A program made the position numbers and the translations under genes. The notes beneath the pieces were generated by a model, which saw only the letters and a list, made by a program, of their open reading frames with translations, was not told the DNA's origin and did not search any database. From Epiperipatus broadwayi (lineage: Eukaryota > Onychophora > Udeonychophora > Euonychophora > Peripatidae), in assembly GCA_028023455.1 (NCBI GenBank), contig JAQFVV010012546.1:1786081-1850080 (forward strand): DNA of 64,000 nt. Direction: 5' to 3'. This document shows, one piece after another, positions 46,318-58,050 of the stretch. The number at the start of each line of letters is the position of its first letter. Positions within the stretch are counted from its first letter, which is position 1.

Positions 46318-47826
46318 AAAATTATGAATACACAATAAGAATTAATAGCTATATGCAATTTATGGCATATCTGCCATTTTGAGTAGTATTTTACAATATT
46401 AACCGAAGTATTTTATTCAGGATGGCAGGCATAATATATTATAAGCTGGTTATTGCTATTATTCATTATTATGCATTGGTATTTTGAATATTGCAAGATT
46501 TATTCCAGAGTTCTTGTTTATATATTTGGAATGACTATGTAAATGTGTCTGATTCACGTACTGATGCTATTAAAAATACAGAGGTTAAACAGAGCAGATA
46601 ATTCAAGTTTTTGTGACTATTAATTCACATTTAATTTCAATCACCTTCAAATTCTCATTATATTACATATGAACTATAAGAAACTACAAAAGGCATCATG
46701 CATGTTCCTCTGGGAGCCTCAAATTTTACCAAAAGATAATGGATAGTTTTTATTTATTCTGTTTTTTATACCATCTCAGTATTTGTAGTGGGCATTAAAG
46801 AATATAAGAGCTTGATAAACAGGATTAAAATTGAATATTGTTTTTTCATCTTAATAAAAAAATTACATTTCTATTATAATGGTTCCTCTTTGACTAACAT
46901 ATCATAACAAAAGGGGTTCAAAATAGATTTTAATTAATTTGTCTTTTTAATCTATTTTAAATATAAGCACAATAAAACTAATAAAAACATGTCCATTAAT
47001 GGAAATTATCATTATTAATATAAAAATATTGTTTCTTTAGTTGCACTAACAATACACGTTTTTGTCAAAATCTGAAAAAATTCAAATAAGAATCCATTCA
47101 TCAAAGATAAATCTTATATTACATAATGTATAATATTTCAAAATGTTTCAAAATATTATTTGCATCACTTTGGACATTATTTTAAATATTTAAATATACC
47201 ACTTTCATCTTTAAATTTTAAAAAAGTATATGACACACATTATCAAAAAGTCATATCCAGTGTGTTGTGAGCCATGATGTAATCCATTCAATGTTTTCCT
47301 TTTAATTCGCTATCTTACACCATTAACCATAAAACAAAAACATCTCACTGTTTTAATCCTATCTTCAGTAAGCTTGAAAAATTAAACATTACCAGATAAA
47401 TAGTGTATTCAAATTTCTATCACTAAACTAGTTTCTGAGCTTATGTTTTAATCAGTAAATATTGCTATTCAGTGCTATATCACATTGACTTTGATTACAT
47501 ATGTAATAACTTTTTAACTACATTTGACTTTTTAAGTTAAGAGCTTAAAATTTCAAAATATCCTAAAGTTTTGAATGCAAGGCAATCTTTTTAAATAGTT
47601 ATACAGATTTGACTCAGGTCAGCAACTATTTATTTTAATACTCTCACTTTTTTATAAATATAGATACCCTTTGTGCCTGGCAAGAAATGATAACAATAAC
47701 AACAAGTTATTTATTTCTTTATTTAAAAACAGCATATGATTAAACAAGATCAGCCACAGTTCAATGTATAAATATACTGTGCCATTTTACTATAGTGGTA
47801 CATTCAGTTTTTTAAAAAAAAAAATG
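46318..47826. other. AT-rich unassigned DNA
   Basis: No coding segment or repeat boundary is visible. Confidence 0.5.
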
Positions 47827-47834
47827 TAAATCAT

Positions 47835-47938
47835 TGTATCAAGAATTGGTGATCGAGAGATCAGCGACAGCTGCTTTACAAGCATTGTCCCGGGTTAGTG
47901 GGTTTACTTCCCAGCTTATGTTATGACACATGAGAAAA
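47835..47938 (+). mobile_element. tRNA-derived SINE (family S1), copy 5
   Basis: Plus-strand copy: 'agaattggtgatcgagagat', 'gctttacaagcattgtccc', B box 'gggtttacttcc' (mutated), and 'gacacatgag'. An 8-bp direct repeat 'taaatcat' flanks it (47827-47834 and 47939-47946). Confidence 0.88.
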
Positions 47939-47946
47939 TAAATCAT

Positions 47947-48950
47947 CTAATATTTCTCATCAAAGTTAGTAAAACTCAATTAACTTTGATCCTAGTCACA
48001 AACCAGAGTAGGTAAGGCATGCATATTAATTAATATAAATATATGTTGACTTGATACATTTCAGGAATACAAAATGAAAATGTTTTTTTGTAAGCTTTTA
48101 TTTTTTATGTATAAAAACAAGCAAAAATAATTTATATTGTAATAAATAAGTTGGTGAACAATTCTGTTAATTATTATGGTACAAACTGCTGTTCAGAATT
48201 TATTGTTTTTTTTGACTAATTTTGATTTTTCTTCACATAAATAAACTTTTACCTGTTTTTACACATATCAAAATCTGAAAAAAAAAATACATTCATGCAT
48301 ATATATATACGACTAAATTTGATAGTTTGTCTATAGAAATGTATGCTAATGACATGGGATTTGAATCTGATTAGAAATGAAAAATCTTAATAGCTAATTA
48401 ATAATTATTGAACAATCTAATTTCATTAGACACACTATTATTAACTTGAAAATGAATAGCTAACATTTTCTATTAAAAAAATAAAATAAAGTAAGATTGT
48501 TTATGTTTGGTTCAATCAAAGCAGTTTTAATTAAAATATTTGTTTTTTTTCCCATACTGTTTCTCCAAGAAAAAATTTCGTACTAATCTTTGGTCTGATT
48601 AGCTATTTAAAATTGCTTTATCTTGTGCTTATATGTAAAACTGAATCGTTTCTTAAATACTTTTGGTTGAAAAAAAGTTATCACATTAAAATTAATTATA
48701 AACATTTGAATGTAAAGCAACACATAATTGCAAAATTTTTGAATTCAAAATAGATGAAATCGAAAATAAATTCATTCCACTAATTAAAGTCAATGTAATA
48801 TATTTCCATATAAGTTCATTTTCGTCATCAACAGCTATATGAACAAACAACAATAAATCAAACAATTATTTACTTCTTTAATAAATAATAATAATAAAAA
48901 AGAAAAATTCCATTTTAGATACATCTCTAATAAAATAAAAAAAGCTTTAC
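47947..48950. other. AT-rich unassigned DNA
   Basis: No feature can be supported. Confidence 0.5.
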
Positions 48951-48954
48951 TAGT

Positions 48955-49450
48955 TTTGTTTTTAAAATAAATTTATTAAACATAGTAACATAGTAATATA
49001 CAGTTAAACTTTATAAAAAGATTACATAGCATTCAGAATAGAACTTGAATAGGTCAATGCAAAGAAAAAGATATCTTAATGAGACTAAGAGGAAAATGAA
49101 ACTTTCACCCAAGTATCATCATGTAGACTCACAGGCGAAAGCAAAGAGTCTCGCTGTTTGACTTGGTCAAGGAGCTTGATAAAGACAGTTAGAGCTGAGT
49201 CCTGAGAATGACCAAAGATGAGCCTGCAATGCGTCAACCATAAAGAAAATGTTATAAAGATAGATAATCTTGTTGCTGCAAAAGATCCCTTCCTGAGAGT
49301 GTTATAAACAGAAAAAGCATCCCTAAGATCCAGAGAGACATTCGCAACAATAAAGTCCCTAATCGACTTTACTAGTAAGTGCAATTTATTTATTAGGAAA
49401 GTAAGATAAATTAAAGACTCATTATCCAGAAGAATATAATCGTTCTCTCA
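48955..49450 (-). mobile_element. Probable LINE C-terminal tail plus 3' UTR
   Basis: A minus-strand frame stays open from about 49455 to the stop at 49085 (roughly 120 codons). It is clearly less AT-rich than its surroundings. It reads 'LLVKSIRDFIVANVSLDLRD', 'RKGSFAATRLSIFITFSLWL', 'CRLIFGH', then a C-terminus ending 'WVKVSFSS'. An aromatic and basic 'SLWLTHCR-x-IFG' block near the end resembles the segment that follows the zinc-binding domain in some non-LTR retrotransposon proteins. Downstream an AATAAA-type signal (about 48970) precedes an A-rich stretch. No RT is present here. A processed pseudogene or an unknown host exon are alternatives. Confidence 0.35.
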
Positions 49451-50240
49451 CCAACATTGTCAAATGCGCCATTGCATTACATTTTTACACACACACACAC
49501 ACACATATATATATATTGCATTCAACACATCATGATTCACCTAACGAATGCAGCTTAATCTTTGTTAATCTATATTAGGCTTTCATCCTCTAGATAATCC
49601 ATTTACTAATAAATACACAATGACTATGGGTAGATACCGTAAAGAAAAATTGTTTATAATTTGAAAAAAAGTTTCCAAATTATCCCGTGTAAATTTAGTC
49701 TTTGATCATGGGCATGCCATTCACATGCTTTATAAATGAAACACTTTCTTGCAAGACATGTCACATATTTCTGAAGTTTACTTACCATTTTAGCCTTTTC
49801 TAAACTAGCATTATTATTAAATTTTAAATTACTCGTTGCTCAATATTTTCCCAAACAACTTTTGTTTTAAATTACATCTGTTCCGTATCATTGAATAAAA
49901 TACCAATTGCATTTAAAATTCTATTTGATTTTTTAACTGAATTTTAATTAAAACTTATGGATTTTTTAAAAACAAAGTATGTTTTTTCTTTTCCCATTTT
50001 ATTTATTCAAAATCACTGTTTACTTTGTTAACAAATAATGTGATTGTTTATAATCTATACTATGAATTTTTTTTTTTTTAGTTTCACCAAATAATTAATT
50101 CTACCAACAGATCAAACTGTAAGGTTATATTTATTTTCCAGTTCTTTAAAACAATTTATTCAATGTTGATTTACTTTCATCTACTGCTAAGGAAAAAAAA
50201 TTAAATTTATTTTAATTTTTAAATAATTATACTTATGGGA
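49451..50240. other. AT-rich DNA with (CA)n(TA)n
   Basis: A (CA)n then (TA)n run occupies about 49489-49516. Otherwise nothing is recognised. Confidence 0.5.
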
Positions 50241-50254
50241 TTAAAAACTGTTGT

Positions 50255-50345
50255 CACCGTGAATAGTTGGATTATGCGCGTTTCTTTTATAAAAGCGGCT
50301 GCTTGCAGCAATAAAAATGATTGGAGGGTGGAAAAATGGCATTGT
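50255..50345 (-). promoter_or_regulatory. Promoter-like island: CCAAT and TATAAAA
   Basis: On the minus strand CCAAT (about 50324-50320) lies some 30 bp upstream of 'cttttataaaag' (about 50295-50284), followed by a CpG-containing 'aaacgcgc'. The patch is GC-richer than its flanks. The TATA word is palindromic, so direction rests on CCAAT alone. No exon is identified. Confidence 0.25.
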
Positions 50346-50934
50346 TAGGATTTCTGTCAGCTGAATGATTAATGATACATATTTTAGATAATTAGAATTA
50401 AGGTTTTAGCAATTTATCACAATAAATGAATAAGTAAAGTAAATAGTATTTTAAAATAAGAGGTAATGAAAGTAAATATATTAAACCTATTTTAAAGAGA
50501 TAAAGTTGTGTCACAACTATTGCTTTTGATATTGGATAATTAATCACAAAAATAAAATAATCTCATTTTCTTATACTATATATATATCGTAAACACTGAA
50601 CTGATAAATCTAAAGCTGAGAGTCCTATCGTGAAGATGAAAATAAAATATGCAAATTATTGAAACAGAACAAATGGACGTGTATTTAGCAGTAAACGTTT
50701 TTAATAATAAACTAAAATAGTGATTGTTAGATTTTAGTAAAAAAATATTAATTATTAATATTTAATCACAACAAAAATTTATAATTTAATTAATTACTGT
50801 TTGCCTTTCAATGATTAAGCACCTTATTTGAGTTTATATAGTAGCTTGAAATGCTTTAGAACTGCAGGAAATGTTGCAGGAGTTATCAGGTGAAAGTAGA
50901 AAAGTAGAACTAAAGACAAATATTAAAAAGGCTA

Positions 50935-51595
50935 ATAATGTTTAATGGATTTTCTCAACATATGAAAATAAAGATCGATTATGATAAATTAGAAGAAGTT
51001 AACAGCTACAAATACCTTGGTCAGATTATTAATACAGATGGAAACATAATGGATGAAATTAATCATAGAATTAAATTTGGTTGGAGTGCTTTTGTTAGAA
51101 ACAACTTAATACTAAAAGGAAATATGCCTATGTGTTTGAAAAAGAAGGTTTTTTTTAAAAAAAATGTGTTTTACCAGTTTTTACTTATGGATCTGAGACT
51201 TGGTCACTTAATAGAAAAACAACACAGAGACTTCAGACCACTCAAAGAAGTATGGAGAGATGCATGTTGGGAGTAACAAGAAGAGATCAAAAATGCAATC
51301 TATGGGTAAGAGAACAAACAGGTATTACTGACCTCATTGAAAAAATTAAAAGACTGAAGTGAAGTTGGGCTGGATATATTGCTAGAAGAGATGATAATAG
51401 ATGGACAATTGAAATCTTAAACTGGATTCCAAGAGATTGTAAAAGTCCCAGAATGAGACCACATGTGATATGGATGAATGAAATAAGAAAGTGTGCAGGG
51501 ATGATGTAGAGAAAAGAAGCTAAAGATGATAGAAGATGGATTGAACTTGGAGAGACCTTCATCCTGCAGTAGATTGATAATGCTTGATAATGATG
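50935..51595 (+). mobile_element. RTE-clade LINE fragment, end of RT and C-terminus
   Basis: On the plus strand: 'KIDYDKLEEVNSYKYLGQII' (the 'YLG' motif after the RT fingers/palm), 'DEINHRIKFGWSAF', and a frameshift near 51150. It continues with 'TYGSETWSLNRKT', 'RSMERCMLGVTRRD', 'WAGYIARRDDNRWT', 'HVIWMNEIRKCAG' and 'RWIELGETFILQ', ending in a 'tgataatgatgaa' tail near 51595. It overlaps the region preserved at 41822-42290 and extends further 5'. Stops and frameshifts make it inactive. Confidence 0.87.
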
Positions 51596-51989
51596 AATAG
51601 CTTGAAATACTAAGATGGCTTCAAAAAATGATGTTACAGCTATAGCGAGCATTATTGGTTAATTATAGAAGCCTATTGTTGATTTACTTTAGGGTTTGAA
51701 TTTTTCTTGATTTATTATACATTATTTTTATACTAGTAGTGGGTGAGTGCATGAGTGTAATATATTTGTAAATAGGCCATGAGGTTGATTTTCATCTCTA
51801 TAATTACTATTCAATGTAGTTAATTTTTGTGGAGAAAAAAAATGCCGCAATGAAGATATGTTGTCATGACCCATATGATCAAGGAAAAGAATAATTTACA
51901 TCTTAATAACTGTAAAAAAAAAATTTCTTTGTATATTTTCAATTGCATTTTAATTTAAGTTTTTACTCTACTATCATATACTTTTAAAT

Positions 51990-51994
51990 ATTAC

Positions 51995-52075
<81 letters not shown>
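51990..52075. repeat. (TA)n microsatellite
   Basis: Pure TA array of about 80 bp. Confidence 0.9.
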
Positions 52076-52079
<4 letters not shown>

Positions 52080-52090
52080 CGAAGCATACC

Positions 52091-52235
52091 AAAATATCAT
52101 ATCATCTTAAACAATCAGAAATTTCCAACTATGCCCTCAGTGAAATAAATGTTTAGAAAACTGCATCTAAATGTTTATTTCACAAAGGGCATAGCTGGAA
52201 ATTTTTTAATGCCTGAGATGATTTGATGTAATATT
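52091..52235. repeat. Foldback element, about 145 bp
   Basis: Arms 52091-52155 and 52169-52235 pair with modest mismatches ('ctatgccctcagtgaaataa' against its complement). It lies between a TA array and repeat family R4. Confidence 0.7.
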
Positions 52236-52236
52236 A

Positions 52237-52345
52237 TAATGAGACTGTCTAATTGTGATATGCACAAAAGTGGGTGGGTTCCTTCAGATGAATAAAAAGG
52301 GTGTATTTTATTGTCTATTTTCATGCATACCTTCCTACATTAAAC
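52237..52345 (+). repeat. Interspersed repeat, family R4, copy 1
   Basis: 'ataatgagactgtctaattg', 'atgcacaaaagtgggtg', 'ttccttcagatgaataaa' and 'ccttcctacatta' recur in the same order at 57256-57370. A shortened copy is at 52907-52965. Confidence 0.7.
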
Positions 52346-52504
52346 TCATTGCTAAGAGAGAAGAAGAGAGTAAGATTTAAATAATTACTGATTCTACTCT
52401 TAAATTATCACCTTGTATTGTAATTTATTCCCACTATTCTGGATTTCGAATTCAAGGAGATGTATATGATTCTCAGGTTCAAGTAATATTTGTATCACCA
52501 AATT

Positions 52505-52508
52505 CATA

Positions 52509-52544
<36 letters not shown>

Positions 52545-52837
52545 TAATGTGAGTGGATATAGCATATTGTATACATGCAATTAATGATCGTGATATGTAT
52601 ATGAGAATATGACAATCACAGAAAAATAAACCTAGAAACTTGTTTTAACATTTAAATAAACTTAATAAACGTATATACATGGATTAGCATTTGGAGAAAA
52701 AAATTTATAACAAGATTAAGGAAACTCATTAAGACATCTGTGGTTATTCTTCATTTACGTTTGTTTATACCAATGTTTTCCATCCTGATCACATAAAGAA
52801 TAGTCACTACATATCCTGATTAACATAAAAGATCTTC

Positions 52838-52888
<51 letters not shown>

Positions 52889-52965
52889 TATATATATATG
52901 TGTATATATGCACAATATTGTGTGGGTTCCTTCAGATGAATAAATGTGTGTATCTTATTGTTATT
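52505..52965. repeat. TA runs and a partial R4 copy
   Basis: TA runs lie at about 52508-52545 and 52843-52900. 52907-52965 carries 'tgtgtgggttccttcagatg' from family R4. Confidence 0.7.
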
Positions 52966-53865
52966 GTAACAAAACTTCTAAATTTAAGACTATATTTAGC
53001 TATATGATGTCGAATTTAGATTTATAACAATCTTTTAAAAAGTGTACATTAAAGTAATCTATGAATATTGTGATATATCCAAAAATTCTGCTGATGTTTG
53101 AGAGAGACGTTTCAATGGGAATGATAATAGTATATGGTTGGGAAAACTGGCCATAAGCAATACTGCATTAATAAATTTAATAAATAACTGTTTAAAGTTA
53201 AAGTTTTAAAAAGACAAGTTAAAATTAAATGCATATATTTATTGTTGATAAAAATTAATATTTAATAAATGAATATAAATATTTTAATTATTAGTAGTAC
53301 ATGATAGAAGATTAATATTTGATTTTAATAATATCGAATTATTATTTTAAAAATTGTTATAAGATATTATTTATTTTAAAAATATTTATTTTTAAAAAAT
53401 GAATTGTTAGTTTATTTTTAGATTATTACAAGCGTTTGTAGCTCTGTTGTAAAACAGATGTTAGTTAGACACATACACACATGCTTGGGAGTTTTTTTTA
53501 GTAAAGTTGCAAAGCTATTTTAAAAATTCTGTTATAAAATTTATAAATATTATATTGGCTATCATGAGATAAAAGTAAAAATAATTAATGTGAAACATTA
53601 AATCTGATTTTTAAAATACTGCTTAAAAACATAACGAATAAAAATAGACTTAGTTTGTTTATAAAAATAATCTTATAAAAGTTAAAAGTGAAATTAAGTA
53701 AGAAAGTATATTTTAAAAAAATATTTAATGGATTTAAATAAACAATAAAGATTGATTTAATAATTTAATAATGTGATAAATAATAAATATTAAATAAGTC
53801 ATTATTTATTTTTAATTCTATCTTATTGGTAAAATATGTAAATAAGCTAGCAAGTTGATTGTTTA
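52966..53865. other. AT-rich unassigned DNA
   Basis: Highly AT-rich. Nothing recognisable. Confidence 0.5.
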
Positions 53866-53867
53866 AT

Positions 53868-53935
53868 TCACCAATCAAGTGGGAGTTTCTTCCGGTATAA
53901 AACCAAGGTTCAATTGTTCGGAGGGGGATAGTGAT
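53868..53935 (+). promoter_or_regulatory. Candidate core promoter: CCAAT and TATAAAA
   Basis: CCAAT (about 53871-53875) lies about 25 bp ahead of TATAAAA (about 53896-53902), in a patch richer in G and C than its surroundings. A start site would be expected near 53925-53935, in 'cggagggggata'. No exon can be identified downstream. A degraded LTR promoter is an alternative. Confidence 0.3.
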
Positions 53936-54815
53936 TGAAATTTTTAAAGTAAAGGGTGCTATTAGAAATAGCTAAGTAATTATAGACGCTCTCAAAATCG
54001 TTTTAAAATTATAAGAGAGTAGTTTTTTAAAATAATTTATAAAAGTTTACCGACAAATATGCAGTGTTAACTTTAATTATAATTTCCTATCGTCTCAATC
54101 GAAGCTCAATTTACTATCAAATAGTCATGAAAACTTCGAATAAGGATAAAATGTATTGGAGACTTTATACTAAAAAATTTAACAAACGCTGGATTAGCTA
54201 GGAGAGTTACTAGATGCATAAAAGTAATACGTTGGACTTTATATAATTTTAAAAGCTGATGGTAATTAATTTTTATAAAACAGATATTTAAAAGAATGAG
54301 AAATACTTCTTTATGAAGAAAGTATTTGTAAATTATAAATCTAAGTATATAACTTAGTAAAGATAATAAATAATAATGATTACATAAATACTTGCCTTGT
54401 GAAGTCTTTATGGTTTAAAAGACTAAATTTTAACAGTTTTAAAAGGCAAATAAATTGGAAATTTAATGGGTAAAGAAATACCTATAAATAAAATTATTAT
54501 ATTATTAAAATCTGAACACTGGTCGTACAGAAGAATCTAAATTTATCTTACCTAAATATTCGTTAAGGAATGCACAAATATACGTGGATATCCAAATCAA
54601 TTAAAATAATTAAACAAGAACTTTATAAATTATAGACTAATGCTAAAAAATAATAACTTTTAAATAATATTTTTTTTTCCTTTAAAAGAAATGAACCTGG
54701 ATCCTATAAACTATTTTAATTTTATTTTTGTTGTATAGTGGAACTGACTTTTCTTTATTTTTTAAAAAAAAGAACGTTTTCATTTTTTTTTTTTTTCTTT
54801 CATAAAACTTTTAAA
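53936..54815. other. AT-rich unassigned DNA, possible transcribed flank
   Basis: No coding frame is visible between the CCAAT/TATA patch and the E-box/ETS patch. Small CpG-bearing words occur at about 54000-54220. Confidence 0.35.
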
Positions 54816-54905
54816 AAACACGTGATGTACCGGAAAAGGAAGTAATGTTTGGTGAAAATTTGTGCCTAGGAAAAAGAACAATTATAACTGGAAGAAGACA
54901 CCGTT
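54816..54905 (+). promoter_or_regulatory. E-box plus twin ETS-like sites
   Basis: A palindromic E-box CACGTG (54818-54823) is followed closely by CCGGAA (54829-54834) and AGGAAGT (54836-54842), the typical cores for bHLH and ETS factors. Twin ETS cores and an E-box within 25 bp are common at TATA-less metazoan promoters. The sequence just downstream is G-richer than average. No exon boundary is identified. Inference from motifs only. Confidence 0.3.
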
Positions 54906-55159
54906 GGATTTTATGTAATATGTTTTATTTATTAACTAACATAAATATTTAATTAATTATTGATTTATTAAAGATAGGAAAGGTACATTTACATTTTTTA
55001 AAAAAAAGCTAAATATTAATATAACATTTTATTGCATAAAGTTTATTTTATAATTATACAACACGTAATATTTTAAAGAATAATTGTTGAGTGTAAATGT
55101 GAAATTATTTTGTAAAACTGAAATCCTGGAGGACATCATGTGACGGACTGTACATTGAA

Positions 55160-56360
55160 GTATCATTTATGGTAAAAATTATGTAATAATAATAATTTGA
55201 TGTATTTGCTATGTTTTCTTTAGATCAACCAAATGTTATATGATTATTGAATGAATGTATTAATATTTAAATAATATACACGCATAAGATTAATAATAGC
55301 AGTTTTATTTTAATATGCATATTTTAAATTGATGATGTAAATTTAGTACAACATAATATGAGAACCTAGAAATAATTATATGATTCTTTCGTGAATAAAT
55401 TTTAATGTTTCTGTTACAATATTAGGAATTAAATTTATTATTAGTGTAAGTTATTTATTTTTCCTTTTCAAGTTAGTAAGAGATATATAGAAATCTATAT
55501 TTTATTTTTTTATTTTTATTAGATAAGTAAGTTAATTTTATGTAGAAATTTATATTTTGATTGAAGGTTTATCGCATATAGATGAGGAGGTATAAGAGAG
55601 TTTGGATCGTTATTATTTTTTGTTTTAAAATTGGTCATTTGTTTTTTCTGAAATTAAATAAGGTTAAAATGACTTTTGTAGATAGAAGTCTTAAGAAGGA
55701 ATAAGAATAATAAGTAAAGAAGAGTAATAGTTTAAATAGAAAAGAATCATAGAATTTCATTTGATATAATACTTTATAAAAATTTGAAATTGTTGAATAA
55801 TTTTAAATATTATTTTAAAAGAACATATACGTATTGCATATTTTGATAAGACATGTAGTATAACATTATATCGGAATGAAATAAATAGTTATAATATAAT
55901 AATTGTTGTTATATTGCAAAGTTATATCAGTTTATACATTAATTGATCTTTGAGTAATATTAACAGTAAATATAATACATAATAGTACATTGTAATATAA
56001 ATAGCAGTAAGACTTAAGTGAAATAGCATTTTACTTATTAAAGTCTGTTTATTTACATATATGCTACATGAATGATATTTCACATAAACCTTTTCTTATA
56101 TTAATTGATAACAAATGATGTTTGTTTAAATTAAAGTCATAAACTTAATTGAAAGTTATTGATAGAATATTTCTGAAATGTATAAATTATCTATTTATGA
56201 TTATGGAAATAGTAACAGTGTAAAAATCTTGTATTATCATTTTTTCTTATTTTGTTTTATTTTCTTTAGTTCCATTTGTAAATGTAAATAGTGTAAATAA
56301 GTTATATGTTAAAGTTGATGTAAATAAATTTGTTAAGTTGTTTAAAAGATGTGTCAAATT
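55160..56360. other. C-poor, T-rich unassigned domain
   Basis: The plus strand is nearly devoid of C over long stretches while G and T remain, opposite in sense to the 20.7-23.7 kb domain. Such skew can come from transcription of the plus strand. No coding frame found. Confidence 0.35.
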
Positions 56361-57255
56361 CATTATTTTACACCACAGCATTTGACAACAGATAATTTGA
56401 ATAAACATAATATTTGCACAATATGAATTTATTGTTTTATTATTTGAGAAAGAAACACAATATTTTCTTAATATAATTTATAGAAATTGATTGACATTAA
56501 CATATAATATTACAATGGTCATAAAGTAATTATAATGCACAATATAAGAGTATAATATTATTTATTGCCACAGATTGTTAAATTATAATATTTTGGTATA
56601 TTTTAAAATTAAGATACTATATGGAAGTGAAGACATGTATATGATTTACTTATTTTCTTAATGATTAATGGTATAATCAAATAGATAAGATTAAGCTATA
56701 CACTAAAGATTATTATTGTTAGTTACTGTTCTTAGAATAAGTTAGGTGTATTTAGGTTTGATATTAAATCCCTTATCATTCCTATCTACATGAATTATTA
56801 TTACTTTAAGATAATTAGAAGAACCTGAGATCGTTTAATTATATTTCCTTAACAAAAGATTGAGATTTATTTATCTATTATTATTAAAGATAGTTCATTT
56901 ATAAAAGTCATAAGAGTGCTGTAGAGTTAGTAATGAGATAATAAAGAAGTAATAGTATTCTTATGCCATTGAGACAGTGTCTTGGAAAGACATTGACTCA
57001 ATGTAAGTCCAATTACCAATTGTAACTTTACTTCACAGTCTCATGATTTTAATTAAATACTTATTTAATTAGTACATTATATTGAACTATATTAATCTAA
57101 TAAGTTATAATATTATAAAAATATATTAAAGATAGTTGTACATATTTTAGCTGAGCATAATGATTTAATTGAGCTAGTCTTATTTTAAATTATATCATAT
57201 ATCGAGAAGTGAGGGTACAATATATATATAACATTATTATACATATAATAACTTT
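56361..57255. other. AT-rich unassigned DNA
   Basis: A short imperfect inverted repeat around 56968-57008 ('attgagacagtgtc' against 'gacattgactcaat') is the only structure seen. Confidence 0.4.
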
Positions 57256-57370
57256 TATAATGAGACTGTCTAATTGTGGTATGCACAAAAGTGGGTGTGG
57301 TTCCCTTTAGATGAACAAATAAGGTGTATATTATTGATTGTATGAGGTAAAATGCAAACCTTCTTACATT
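57256..57370 (+). repeat. Interspersed repeat, family R4, copy 2
   Basis: It matches 52237-52345 from 'ataatgagactgtctaattg' to 'accttcttacatta'. Confidence 0.7.
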
Positions 57371-57779
57371 ACCAACTCATCTAAACAGAAGACAAAGCCT
57401 ATTGTTAAAATATATTCACCTATAATATTAAATTCAACTCAGATACGTTTATAAAAAGTATATTCCCACTAATTTTTCTGGTTATGAAGAGAACGAAAGT
57501 TCTGTTCAAAAATAAATTGCTATTTATTTATTCTAAAATATTCATATTTCGGCAACATATAAGGTATATATATATATATAAGGTCGACTTTTACGTTATA
57601 GAAAAGTAAATATTTCTTTTTACTAAATCTTAAATATTTTTACATAAATCTTCAATATTCCTCGAAAATAATTTTGAAACTTTTTTAATATTCTCTCGAA
57701 AATAATTTGTAATTTCTCAAAATGATTGCTTTTGATAATACTTTAAAATCATATTCGAATGAAAATCTCAGACGTTTTC

Positions 57780-58050
57780 TTTATTTTCTTTGATCAGGCG
57801 GTTTCTTTGTTCTTTCCAGCCAATCAGAATGTCTTTTTCCTGAGCATGCTAAGAACCAATCAAAACTCATGTTCTTTCTTTGTTTAGGTTTAAATGCGTT
57901 TTTTTTTATTTTTTACTTGTAAAATAAATCGGAAGAGGTCACCATCTTACAGAACTTTTAAAAATCTATTCAATACCTGTAAAACGAATATTTTAGCATA
58001 AGAACTGGCAGAGTTAGAGTGACGTCAGATGTCTATGAGGAGCCTCGTAA
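57780..58050 (+). promoter_or_regulatory. Promoter-like island: two CCAAT boxes, ETS/YY1-like words, full CRE
   Basis: CCAAT occurs at 57820-57824 and 57856-57860. The patch 'cggaagaggtcaccatctt' (57930-57948) combines ETS-like and YY1-like words. The palindromic CRE TGACGTCA lies at 58020-58027. 'ctcgtaagaa' near 58044 could be a weak splice donor. The stretch is less AT-rich than its flanks. No coding exon is recognised, and direction is uncertain because CRE is symmetric. Confidence 0.35.

Noticed and set aside
51287-51652. 121-codon minus-strand frame
   Set aside because: Antisense shadow of the plus-strand RTE fragment; its sequence resembles the 41.8 kb shadow for the same reason.
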